This document shows positions 45,682 to 54,362 of a stretch of DNA of 64,000 bases, piece by piece; the first letter of the stretch is position 1, and the number at the start of each line of letters is the position of its first letter. The translations under genes were made by a program, and so were the position numbers. The notes below the pieces were generated by a model. The model had not been told where the DNA came from and made no database searches. It saw nothing but the letters and a program-made list of their open reading frames with translations. Source of the DNA: Mycobacterium sp. JS623 (GTDB lineage: Bacteria; Actinomycetota; Actinomycetes; Mycobacteriales; Mycobacteriaceae); NCBI RefSeq assembly GCF_000328565.1, contig NC_019966.1:1798001-1862000 (forward strand). The letters are read 5' to 3'.

Positions 45682-47097
45682 ATGACCGACACACTGACAG
45701 TCAGTCCTGCCGTCGACGAGGTTTCAGCGATCGTCGCCCGCGCGCGCGACGCGCAGAGGGCGATCGAAAGCTACACCCAAGAGCAAGTGGACGAGTTGTG
45801 CACCGCCGTCGCCTGGGCAGTGGCCCGCCCTGCACGCACCACGTCATTGGCCCAACTGGCGGTCGACGAGGGCGGCTTCGGCAACTACGACGACAAAGTC
45901 ACCAAGATAAACAAGCGAGTTCTGGGTGTGCTGGCCGACATGCGAACGGTCAAGACCGTGGGCATCGTGGAGGAAGATCACGACCGCGGGCTGGTCAAGA
46001 TCGCCAAACCTGTAGGCGTGATCGCCGCGTTGATCCCCACCACCGGTCCGGACGCGACACCTCCGCTAAAGGCATTGATGGCGCTGAAGGGCCGCAACGC
46101 CATCGTCGTTGCACCGCATCCGCGCACTGTGAAGACAACCATCAATGTTGTTGAAACGATGCGAAAAGCGTGCGAACAGGTGGGCGCTCCGGCTGACCTA
46201 ATCCAGGTTCTCGACAAGCCGTCGATTACCAAGACACAGGAGCTAATGCGCCAGGCTGACTTGATCGTCGCGACAGGTGGCGCTGGAATGGTGAAGGCCG
46301 CGTACAGTTCCGGGACGCCGGCTTACGGTGTCGGAGTGGGCAATTCGGTTCACGTCGTCGATGAAACTGCGGACCTCGACGATGCAGCCGCGGCGATTGC
46401 GGCGGCGAAGACATTCGACTATGCGACCAGCTGCCTGGCCGATAACGCTATCGTCGTCGAGGAATCTGCCTACGACGCATTGATAGCCAGGCTCGTCGAC
46501 AAGGGGGGCCATGTTTGCACGGCTACCGAGAAGAGGGCGCTGCAGCATCGGATGTGGCCCGACGGTGGGCATATTCCAACACCTGACGTTATCGCCAAAT
46601 CTGCCACCCATATCGCCGAGATCAGCGGATTCACGATCGGCGCGGATCGCACGTTTCTCCTCGTTGAGGAGACTGGAACCGGACCCGACTACCCGTTTTC
46701 GGGCGAGAAGCTCTCGGTAGTCCTGACGGTCTACAAATACAAGGGCGGCATCAAATCCGCGGTTGATCTCGTCAACGCAATCACCGAGTACCAAGGCCTC
46801 GGTCACACCTGCGGTATCCACTCGGCCAACGAAGATCACATCAACGAACTCGCGATGCGGACTAAGACGGCGCGCGTGATGGTCAACCAGAATCTCAACG
46901 AAGGCGCCGGCAGCCCACGCAACGGACTGCCGTTCACCTTGAGCCTCAGCTGCGGGACGTGGGGAGGAAATATCACCACGGAGAATGTCAACGCCCGGCA
47001 CTTCGTGAACTTGACGTGGGTGTCGAGACCAATTCAGCGACCAGCGGTCACCGAAGAAGAGCTCTTCTCCTCGTTCTGGGCGAAGCACGGCCGCTAG
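45682..47097 (+). CDS. acylating aldehyde dehydrogenase, sulfoacetaldehyde/acetaldehyde dehydrogenase-like
   Basis: The 471-residue protein belongs to the CoA-acylating aldehyde dehydrogenase group (EutE, AdhE N-domain, SauS): VGVIAALIPTTGPDATPP, KGRNAIVVAPHPRT, VATGGAGMVKAAYSSGTPAYGVG and the catalytic Cys251 in TSCLADNAIVVEE. There is no classical Glu of the non-acylating type. The family converts small aldehydes and CoA to acyl-CoA; the closest patterns I know are sulfoacetaldehyde and acetaldehyde dehydrogenases. No ribosome-binding site precedes the ATG, so translation may be leaderless. It lies 11 kb from a coenzyme M/sulfonate locus, which makes a sulfonated aldehyde an attractive but unproven substrate. 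Confidence 0.82.
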   Translation: MTDTLTVSPAVDEVSAIVARARDAQRAIESYTQEQVDELCTAVAWAVARPARTTSLAQLAVDEGGFGNYDDKVTKINKRVLGVLADMRTVKTVGIVEEDHDRGLVKIAKPVGVIAALIPTTGPDATPPLKALMALKGRNAIVVAPHPRTVKTTINVVETMRKACEQVGAPADLIQVLDKPSITKTQELMRQADLIVATGGAGMVKAAYSSGTPAYGVGVGNSVHVVDETADLDDAAAAIAAAKTFDYATSCLADNAIVVEESAYDALIARLVDKGGHVCTATEKRALQHRMWPDGGHIPTPDVIAKSATHIAEISGFTIGADRTFLLVEETGTGPDYPFSGEKLSVVLTVYKYKGGIKSAVDLVNAITEYQGLGHTCGIHSANEDHINELAMRTKTARVMVNQNLNEGAGSPRNGLPFTLSLSCGTWGGNITTENVNARHFVNLTWVSRPIQRPAVTEEELFSSFWAKHGR

Positions 47098-47261
47098 CCC
47101 ACGTAGTTGCGGTCAGCGATGAGAATGCCGGTGAGAGCCAATACACATCGTGTGACCGGCACCGAGCGCACTTTGCGCCGCCCACCATTCAGCTGGCGCA
47201 ATGAGACGGCTTGCAGTGCAACCAATTTCCCCACCACGTTTCGAAGCGAAAAGGACGATTC

Positions 47262-48689
47262 ATGAGCAAAGCTGCCCATACAAAGCGGTGTCGCCCGCAG
47301 ACCCTCGGATCTACACCATGGCGAAATCGGTCCCGATCGCAAACCGGCACAACGGCATACACACGAGTATTCACCGGACTGCTAACGGTGGTATGCGCCA
47401 TCGCGGCAACTTCATTCACCGTTGACGTGGCACCGCCTGCGCGGGCCGATGAGACCAAGTACCTCGCGTTCTACACACCCCCGGATCCACTGCCCCCCGG
47501 CAAGCCTGGCGACCTGATCCGTTCTGAGCCGGCGCGGTTGGTGTATGAGCCCTCGGGCCAGCTTGGCAGCTGGGCCGCCACGGGAACGCGGATCATGTAC
47601 CACAGCACCGACGCGAAGGGAAACCCGGTGGCTGCCACCGGCATGTACCTCGAACCGAACAACCCGTGGCCGGGCAAAGGACCGCGCCCCATGATCGCCT
47701 ACGCGCCGGGTCCCTATGGCATTGGCGAGCAGTGTGCCCCTTCGCGGCTGATGGATCAGGGCATCCACTTCTCCCAAGGCTTTGACCTCACGTTCAACTA
47801 CGAGGAAACCTTCCTCGCCACGATGGTCGCCCGCGGATTCGGCATCGTCGTAGCCGACGGCATCGGTATGGGTACACACATACCGGGCGGCCCCCAATTC
47901 ATGAACCGCATCGCCGCGGGAACAGGGCTTCTCGACGCCGCGCGTGCCGCCATGCAGCTACCGGGCACATCGCTGGATCCCCACGGCCCCGTCGCGTTTT
48001 GGGGCTGGTTATCGGGCGGGCAGGCGGCGGGGTCGGCCCTTGAACTGGCGTCGACCTATGCGCCGGAACTGAACATCGTCGGCGCCGCATTGAACACACC
48101 TATGGCTAATCTGTCCTTGATGCCGCCGTTCCTCGACGGCAACCTACTCGTTGGAGCCCTCGGCTATGTCCTCAACGGCATCGTGAACTCCTACCCGGAA
48201 ACACAGGACCTGCTTATGGGCACGCTGACCCCTCGGGGTACGCACTTCGTGCAGTGGTCAAGTGAGATCTGCCTGGTGCAGTCGGTGGCGGATTTCGGCT
48301 TCCGGCATCTCTACTTTCCCGACAACACCGGGTATTTCAACGTCGACCCGGCGACACTGTTCGGCACTGACCCGGTCAAGGGTCTGCTGGCCGCGCAGAA
48401 CCTAGGGACGCTCAAGCCCGTTGCACCGGCGTATATTTCGGCGAACCGCTATGACACATTCAACCCTTACCAAGCGTCACAGAATCTGGCAAGCGACTGG
48501 TGCGCCAAAGGTGGCGACGCCCAGTTGTGGACCAACGAGGAACCTCCCTTCTTGAACAAAGCGTCCATCAACACCCTGCTGCCCTACTTCGTCGACGGAG
48601 AACGCTCCATGCAGTGGGTCGCCGACAGATTCAATGGGCTACCCACGACGCCGAACTGCGGTGAGGTCTTGGCGCCACAGCCGTCATAG
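47262..48689 (+). CDS. secreted lipase-family protein with altered nucleophile elbow
   Basis: The 475-residue protein starts at 47262 behind AAAAGGA. An N-terminal positively charged region precedes a signal-like hydrophobic stretch (~residues 35-58, GLLTVVCAIAATS to PPARA). The rest matches the mycobacterial secretory lipase family: FYTPPDPLPPGKPGDLIRSE, RIMYHSTDAKGNPVAATGMYL, AYAPGPYG and EETFLATMVARGFGIVVAD. Family members carry WGYSQGG at the nucleophile; here it reads WGWLSGG (Gly248-Trp-Leu250-Ser251-Gly-Gly), so the serine position is displaced. It may be inactive or changed. It lies 164 bases after the aldehyde dehydrogenase. Confidence 0.82.
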   Translation: MSKAAHTKRCRPQTLGSTPWRNRSRSQTGTTAYTRVFTGLLTVVCAIAATSFTVDVAPPARADETKYLAFYTPPDPLPPGKPGDLIRSEPARLVYEPSGQLGSWAATGTRIMYHSTDAKGNPVAATGMYLEPNNPWPGKGPRPMIAYAPGPYGIGEQCAPSRLMDQGIHFSQGFDLTFNYEETFLATMVARGFGIVVADGIGMGTHIPGGPQFMNRIAAGTGLLDAARAAMQLPGTSLDPHGPVAFWGWLSGGQAAGSALELASTYAPELNIVGAALNTPMANLSLMPPFLDGNLLVGALGYVLNGIVNSYPETQDLLMGTLTPRGTHFVQWSSEICLVQSVADFGFRHLYFPDNTGYFNVDPATLFGTDPVKGLLAAQNLGTLKPVAPAYISANRYDTFNPYQASQNLASDWCAKGGDAQLWTNEEPPFLNKASINTLLPYFVDGERSMQWVADRFNGLPTTPNCGEVLAPQPS

Positions 48690-48787
48690 TCGACTGGGTG
48701 TCGGTCTGTGTGAAGGCGACAGTCGGTGGAACTGGATCCGGCCCGCTCCGGTCTCGGGGGGAGCGCGATCTGATCGCGCTGCGTCCC

Positions 48788-49105
48788 TTAGCCCTTTCGA
48801 AGCCGCGCTGTTAAGGCATCCAATATTTGCTCGACACTTGGCGATCCGGATATCGCAGCGCCGTGGCGGTAAAGTCGACAGGACAAGCCAACAGTCGCGT
48901 CTGTCCTCGCGAAAAGATCAGTACCGTCGACCAGTACGGTCGGCGATCCGAGGAAACCGAGTTCCTGAGCCTCCTCCGCCGTTCGGACCAGCCGCAGCCG
49001 TACATCCGTGTCGGAATGACCGACCGCGTCGAGGGCCACAGCCAGGCGCTCCCGTGTGACGGTCACGTTCGGGCAACTCCGCACGTATCGCACCTCGACG
49101 TCCAC
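48788..49105 (-). CDS. small thioredoxin-like protein
   Basis: The 105-residue product reads VRYVRSCPNVTVTRERL at the N-terminus, GFLGSPTVLVDGTDLFA in the middle and GLSCRLYRHG towards the end. This pattern occurs in short thioredoxin-fold proteins often found near mercury or metal resistance genes, where the CPN cysteine and the GLSCR cysteine are conserved. It is convergent with the lipase gene. Redox or metal-related function is inferred from the fold only. Confidence 0.65.
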   Translation of the reverse strand: MDVEVRYVRSCPNVTVTRERLAVALDAVGHSDTDVRLRLVRTAEEAQELGFLGSPTVLVDGTDLFARTDATVGLSCRLYRHGAAISGSPSVEQILDALTARLRKG

Positions 49106-49379
49106 ACGTCAATCATGCGGCGGTGATTGCGGTGAAGACAACCAACATCGGCCGGTCATCACGAAGTGCCGCAACGCATACGAGGTGAGCGACAGTTGCC
49201 GGCCAGCGGCTGGCCCTTCAGGAATCGGACACCGGAGCCGGGCAGGTAGCCGCCTCGGGGTGTCGTCGCGTGGGAATAAACTCGGGGTGTCCTGGTCTTC
49301 TGCGTGCTGCGAGCGCCGTTGCGAGCATATGCAACGCGGTGAACGTATGCGTCTCGCAGCAGGACGCTCCCAGCCCATC

Positions 49380-50360
49380 AAGTAGAGGCTCGCCGTAGCC
49401 GTGGGTGCGATGCCATGGGGCCGCTCGGCCACGTCGGGGTGTGCGCGGATGCGCGACTTCCACGCGTTCTTCCCGTATGTGTTGTAAATCGGGGTGTTCG
49501 GATCGGCCTCGATGCCGCACGACTGCGCTGACAAGTCGGGCGGTAGCGTGATTATGGGCACCGTGACGTCCAGGGCGGGGTTGAGGAAGAGCGGGATCGA
49601 CAGGCGGTCGGCGCCAGGTGAGGGCGCCAGCACGCGATGCCGGGTGGCCCGTAGGTATCCGTTCGTCGCGACCTCCAGCAACTCCCGGATGTTGACGATG
49701 AACGTACCGTCGACCGGAGGCACGTCGATGCAGTACTCAGGCGATACCTGGACCTGCAGCCCCGCCGATCCCGGTTCCGCCAGCTGTAACGTGAGCACAC
49801 CCGAATCCTTGTGCGCGCCAATACCTTGCACGGTGTCAGTGGTACCTGGGTAGCGGATGACCTTAATCAGCGTAGCCGGCGACTCGACCTCCGCGGCGCC
49901 CAGCGAGGCCGCCGAGTGACGCAGCAGCCGCAACCCGACGTGCAACAGCGCGGCGCGGCGCTGCACTGCCCGAAGGCTTTCCGCAGTGCTGGCAGGGCCG
50001 ACGGCCACAGATTGGGGCCCTGCAGCCGCCAATAGCCCTGTGCACCGAAGATCACGTCGCGCTCGGGTTCGTTGTCGATCTGCTCTCTCCGGCCGACCTT
50101 GCCATTGGTCAGCTCACCGCCGAGCCTCGAATAGCCCCGGAACTGCGGGCTGTTCAGTTGGTTGATCTCTTTCTTGGTCGCTGCGGGCAGCGCGAAGAAC
50201 TGCGGGGCCAGTCGCAGCACGTCGACAGCCTGGCCCTCGGGCACACCGTGACTGGTCAGATAGAAAAGCCGTCGCGGGGCGCGGCTTCGCGCAGTGCTGT
50301 CCTAAACGATGCCGGATCGGTGTCCGCATCGCCCAGATCGAGAATGGGAAGCGTGGTCAC
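49380..50360 (-). pseudogene. isopenicillin N synthase-like 2-oxoglutarate/Fe(II) oxygenase, multiply frameshifted
   Basis: The minus strand from GTG 50360 encodes TLPILDLGDADTDPASFRTAL. A T-run at 50264-50267 is one base short of the expected GFFYLTSHGV, then QFFALPAATKKEINQLNSPQFRGYSR and QGPNLWPSALPALRKAF follow in the next frame. A second shift near 49975 leads to IKVIRYPG, GAHKDSGVLTLQL (Fe ligands His and Asp), VNIRELLEVATNGYLRATRHRV (third His) and RLSIPLFLNP (oxoacid-binding Arg-x-Ser). The normal end near HPDVAER reads through, so the 3' boundary is approximate. All active-site residues survive, but the gene cannot be translated as one protein. Confidence 0.75.
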
Positions 50361-50565
50361 GATGATCGTGGATTGCGTCCGATGACGGCGATTCGGCTCA
50401 CTGAGCTTATCGTCGCGTGAAGTGATTGTTGAGTCGGTTCATGCGTGCATGTGCGCGGCTTTACCGGCGCGCCCGGGGTATTCGTAAAGTGCGCAAGGAC
50501 GCGAGGTTAGGACGAAATGCGTGTAGAACGGCGGCCCGTAGCCGTTGTTGGTTCCGTCTGACCAC

Positions 50566-51729
50566 TCATGCGCGCTGCCGCACGAGCGGTCTCCTTCGGG
50601 GACCGCCGGGTCTGCTCGCTTTTCGATCTGCTGAATAAGACGTGGCGGTGGGCGCCCGGTCCGGAAGGGCCAGTTTGCAGATTGTGCGCACCGTGCGCAG
50701 GTGCTGGCGCAGCAGCGGACCGGTGGTGTAGGGCAAGTCATAGGTTGAGCAGAGTGCTTGGACGCGTTGGGAGATCTCCGCGTAGCGATTACTTGGCAGA
50801 TCGGGATAGAGGTGATGTTCGATTTGGTAGCAGAGGTTTCCGGTCATGAACGCCAGTAGTGGCCCGGCGTCAAAGTTCGCGGTTCCCAACATTTGCCGCA
50901 GATACCATTCTGGCTTGGTTTCGCCCACTAAAGCTTGGGGAGCGAATTTCTGTGCACCGTCCGGGAAGTGCCCGCAGACTATTACCGCATACGCCCACAC
51001 ATTCCGTATCACGTTGGCGGCCATGTTCGCCGTAAGCGTGCGGAGCCGTCGTTGCGGGCTGAGCATCGGAAAGAGGGCATAGTCCTTAACCGTCTGGCGT
51101 AGCATCTTGCGGACCATCGCCCGGGTGTGAGTCGATCGCTTTTCGGGGCTCGCCGTGCGGTTCTGCTGTGCATAGAGACCGTGCAGCGCGATACCCCATT
51201 CGAAGACGGCTGCCAATAGCACCGCGGCGAACGGCTGAAGCAACGAGGTTGGCTTCCACGGTTGATCCGTGGTCACCCGCAGAACGCCGTACCCGAGGTC
51301 GTCGTCCATCCCAACGACATTGGTAAACATGTGGTGGCGGTAATTGTGGGAGTACCGCCAGTGCGACGAGGGACCCACCAGGTCCCATTCCCAAGTGGTG
51401 GAGTGGATCTCCGGGTCGTTCATCCAATCCCATTGACCGTGGGAAATGTTGTGTCCGATTTCCATGTTCTCGATGCACTTGGCCATCGCTAATGCTGTCG
51501 TGCCGATGACCCATCCGGCGTTGCTCTTGCTCCTGCAGATGGTGAGCCGTGCTGCCACCTCGAGGCATCGCTGAAGAGCGATCGTTCGTGTGATATAGGT
51601 CCTGTCCCGCGAGCCGCGTGAATCCTCGATGTCTCGGCGTATCGCGTCTAATTCAACCGCGAGTGCCTCGACGTCCGCGCGGCTCATGTGGGCGTACTCG
51701 GCTACTTGGGCGATTGTCACGGCCCTCAC
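50566..51729 (-). CDS. DesA3-like acyl-CoA desaturase (membrane fatty acid desaturase)
   Basis: The GTG at 51729 overlaps the stop of the upstream gene (GTGA). The 387-residue product has three histidine boxes: GHNISHGQWDWMNDPEIHS, HNYRHHMFTNVVGMDDDLGYG and QIEHHLYPDLPSNR, plus membrane segments between them. It is close to the mycobacterial DesA3/linoleoyl-CoA desaturase group that introduces a double bond into stearoyl-CoA. The sequence departs from the family after KLALPD: the last 30 residues are Arg/Pro-rich and about 30 residues are missing. This suggests a small indel near 50660. The reductase partner usually beside DesA3 is absent. Confidence 0.82.
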   Translation of the reverse strand: MRAVTIAQVAEYAHMSRADVEALAVELDAIRRDIEDSRGSRDRTYITRTIALQRCLEVAARLTICRSKSNAGWVIGTTALAMAKCIENMEIGHNISHGQWDWMNDPEIHSTTWEWDLVGPSSHWRYSHNYRHHMFTNVVGMDDDLGYGVLRVTTDQPWKPTSLLQPFAAVLLAAVFEWGIALHGLYAQQNRTASPEKRSTHTRAMVRKMLRQTVKDYALFPMLSPQRRLRTLTANMAANVIRNVWAYAVIVCGHFPDGAQKFAPQALVGETKPEWYLRQMLGTANFDAGPLLAFMTGNLCYQIEHHLYPDLPSNRYAEISQRVQALCSTYDLPYTTGPLLRQHLRTVRTICKLALPDRAPTATSYSADRKASRPGGPRRRPLVRQRA

Positions 51730-52247
51730 GTCTGAGCTGGACGGCGGCACTGTTGCGGGGGAGCGAGACGCTCGTCGGCAGGGCGTCGATTGTCGGTCTT
51801 GGCCGACGTCGAACGGTTCGTGGACGGGGCGAGGATGTGCAGGCGCCACCGGCAGACTTTGCGAATGTCGTTGTGCGCCATCGCGGGTAAACCTAGCGCC
51901 TCTGCTGGTGCGACAGCCTGGACGAGATCGAGCACTCTGGTGAAGAACTCCTGCTCGCCCAGCCCGAATTGTTCAAAGATGTCGCGGGCTGATCCGCCGC
52001 CGAAGCGGTACCAGCGTCGGATGAACTCCACCATGGCCCACTCGTACCGGCCCAGGGATGTCGGCGGGTCGGCCTTCAGCGCCACGTCGCCTTTGACGCA
52101 AAGCGGCCGCCCGCGTCCGGGAGTCCCGTCGCGTTGGGGCAACGTTAGCCGGGTGTGTTTGGCTGCTGGGGCACCGCGGCGGCCCGCAGGGCCTGCGGGC
52201 GGGGGTGCCTCGCCGGCCCCGCCGGTGGCACGTTGGCCGGTCTCCAT
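51726..52247 (-). CDS. hypothetical protein with small DUF3263-like helical domain
   Basis: The frame from ATG 52247 follows directly on the stop of the previous small gene and ends overlapping the desaturase start. The first 50 residues are low-complexity; a GTG at 52097 may be the real start. The core RYEWAMVEFIRRWYRFGGGSARDIFEQFGLGEQEFFTRVLDLV resembles the short DUF3263-type actinobacterial domain, a probable DNA-binding helical fold; this is by pattern only. It sits in a three-gene set with the desaturase. Confidence 0.55.
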   Translation of the reverse strand: METGQRATGGAGEAPPPAGPAGRRGAPAAKHTRLTLPQRDGTPGRGRPLCVKGDVALKADPPTSLGRYEWAMVEFIRRWYRFGGGSARDIFEQFGLGEQEFFTRVLDLVQAVAPAEALGLPAMAHNDIRKVCRWRLHILAPSTNRSTSAKTDNRRPADERLAPPQQCRRPAQT

Positions 52248-52469
52248 CTAGATCGGCCCGGAGTTGAGGGTGGTGGCACGGTACACAGCGGCCAAACTCC
52301 GGAGCGCATTCATGCTGTCATTGGCCATTTTGTCAATGAGAACCCACTGTTGTCCCGCCGCCAGCGGCCAGCCATGTTCTGCAGTGTCGCCGCCGTCGAC
52401 AGGCGGATTCGCAGCCTCAATTCCCTTGTGTGTCAAGTCAGATCCGTTGTTCGGATCTCTGGCGTCCAT
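52248..52469 (-). CDS. small hypothetical protein upstream of the DUF3263-like gene
   Basis: The ATG at 52469 follows GAGGAG. The 73-residue hydrophilic product (NGSDLTHKGIEAANPP, WVLIDKMANDSMNALRSLAAVYRA) ends exactly where the next gene begins. The ribosome-binding site and coupling support a real gene. No family recognised. Confidence 0.45.
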   Translation of the reverse strand: MDARDPNNGSDLTHKGIEAANPPVDGGDTAEHGWPLAAGQQWVLIDKMANDSMNALRSLAAVYRATTLNSGPI

Positions 52470-52853
52470 ATATTCAGGCTCCTCATGTGATTGTGTGAAA
52501 GGCAGCAGGTCCGGGCGCAACGGCGCATTCCTTTCAACTGGCGAGCCCCGTCGACGCCGGGGGCAGGCTCAGCGACAAAGTGGCCTACACCAACACCTTC
52601 CACGGATGGGGCAACCGTGCTGCGGTGAAGCGTTTAGAAGAGGAACCGGTGCTGGCCATCCGATCAATGTGTTTTCGTCTAGGATGTTCACCAACCTAGA
52701 ACCCATTGAGCTGCATGGCATTGTCTCGGTAGGACCAAGAAGAAGAATCGGTTTGTCCTGTTTCGCCCTGGCCTGGTCTTCACTCTCTTGCTGCGAAGCG
52801 TTCACGGGCGCACCTGCGCGAGATCAATCCTCGCTGTGCGCGGCGAGGTTGCT
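52470..52853. other. intergenic between the desaturase set and the CoM operon
   Basis: About 384 bases. A plus-strand frame near 52530-52650 reads GGRLSDKVAYTNTFHGWGNR, which looks like coding sequence without a start or end and may be a scrap. No terminator could be identified by eye after the operon end at 52854. Confidence 0.4.
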
Positions 52854-54362
52854 TTAGTGTCCGTAGACGAGCGATTCGGCCTCCTCGATGAGGCGTCGTT
52901 CTGCGTCGCGAGCCAATCGACGTTGTTCTTCACGCCAGCGTGCCGCGACCGCAAGGCGGCGTTCTAAGCCTTCAATGTGCTCCAGTACCAGCGCGGGTGA
53001 GCTTCCACCCTGCACGACCCGGCGCAAGACAGCGTGTGTGGGGTCGCATACGAGTTTCTCTAGTTCGGCACTGGGGGTCACGGGAAAGCCGAAGACCTCG
53101 GATGCTGCGGCTGCCACATCAGAGACGCTGACCGAGTCGTCGCCGCGTTGCGCGGCGGCCGTGATCGCGCGGCCGACGGCGCGGTAGGCCCGGCGGTAGT
53201 CAACCTGGTGTGCGAGGACAAGTGCTTCGGCCAGATCGGTTGCGCCGGTGAAATTCTTGTTCGCTTCGGCGGCCAGTCGCTCGACGTTGACTTCGAGGGT
53301 GGCCACCACCTCGGCGCCGAGCGCGACGACCTGAGTGGCCAGCCCCATGGCGGAGGTCACTTCACCGTATGCGTGTAACCAGTTGTCCGTGCGGGCCGAG
53401 GGCGTGCGTTGTGAGATTAGGAGTCCGGTGGCCCGTCCGATCAGTGTCCCGGCTCCCGATCGAATGACGGCAAGCGCGTACGGGTTTCGCTTCTGGGGCA
53501 GCAGAACTGAGGCGCGGCACAGGGAAGCATGAAGTGTGATGTAGTCGAAGTTCGGGCTGGCAAAGATCTCGAAGTCCTCAGCCAGCCGATCGGCGGTAGT
53601 CGCACATTGAACCGCCGTCACTGCGACATCAGCGAGCCCGTCAGTGGCCCACATGATGTCGCGGGTGTGCGCACCCACGGTGCTGAAGCCGAGCCTGCGG
53701 GCGAGAACCGCGCGGTCCAGCGGTATCCAGCCGCCTCCGACGCCGCCCACACCCGCGGGGGATCGGTCGGCCCATTCGAAGTCGTACTGGAGTTTGTCGA
53801 GTTGGCGCGCGGCCTGCTCACCGAAGCTTGCGAGGTAGTGCCCGAATGTTGATGGTTGCGCGGGCTGTAGATATGTGCTGTCGGCCCATAGCGTGGCGCA
53901 ATTGCGGCGGGCTTGTTCGATGACGGCTGTGATGAACCGGCCCATCGCATCGTGCAGGTCCACGATCATGTCGCGCAGGGCAAGGCGGAACGCGATCCGT
54001 CCGGCTTCGCGCCGGGTCCTGCCGGTGTGAAGCCAGCCCGCGACGTGGCCCAGGCGGCGCTCGAACTCGCGTTCACGGCTGTTGTAGGCATCGCCGTAGA
54101 CGGGATCGTAGGGGAAATCGTCGGGTTTCATGGTCAGTACGTCGAGTACTTCACGGATAAGCGGCAGCGCATGGTTGGTGGGTAGCACCCCCTGTGCGTG
54201 CAGAGTCAGAAGATGGGCCAGGTCGGCGAGGCCGAGCCCGCGATGCAGGATCGGCGCGTCGCATATCTCGAGTTGATAGCCAGCCTCCACCAGCTCGCTT
54301 GCCGGACCGCTGTTGATCGCACCGTCGGCGCCGAGGTACCCGACTGGCGCGGGCGTCGTCAT
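52854..54362 (-). CDS. aspartase/fumarase-superfamily lyase (argininosuccinate lyase-like), CoM operon
   Basis: The 502-residue protein starts at ATG 54362, overlapping the upstream stop by ATGA. It has the argininosuccinate lyase-like form of the superfamily: NSREREFERRLG early, GWIPLDRAVLARRLGF, and the signature SVLLPQKRNPYALAV with Lys291, where the usual GSSxMPxK is altered to ASVLLPQK. The superfamily catalyses beta-elimination from or addition to fumarate-like products. It is the last gene of the operon with phosphosulfolactate synthase. In bacterial coenzyme M biosynthesis two superfamily members occur; this is the second here. Which CoM step it catalyses is inference. Confidence 0.8.
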   Translation of the reverse strand: MTTPAPVGYLGADGAINSGPASELVEAGYQLEICDAPILHRGLGLADLAHLLTLHAQGVLPTNHALPLIREVLDVLTMKPDDFPYDPVYGDAYNSREREFERRLGHVAGWLHTGRTRREAGRIAFRLALRDMIVDLHDAMGRFITAVIEQARRNCATLWADSTYLQPAQPSTFGHYLASFGEQAARQLDKLQYDFEWADRSPAGVGGVGGGWIPLDRAVLARRLGFSTVGAHTRDIMWATDGLADVAVTAVQCATTADRLAEDFEIFASPNFDYITLHASLCRASVLLPQKRNPYALAVIRSGAGTLIGRATGLLISQRTPSARTDNWLHAYGEVTSAMGLATQVVALGAEVVATLEVNVERLAAEANKNFTGATDLAEALVLAHQVDYRRAYRAVGRAITAAAQRGDDSVSVSDVAAAASEVFGFPVTPSAELEKLVCDPTHAVLRRVVQGGSSPALVLEHIEGLERRLAVAARWREEQRRLARDAERRLIEEAESLVYGH

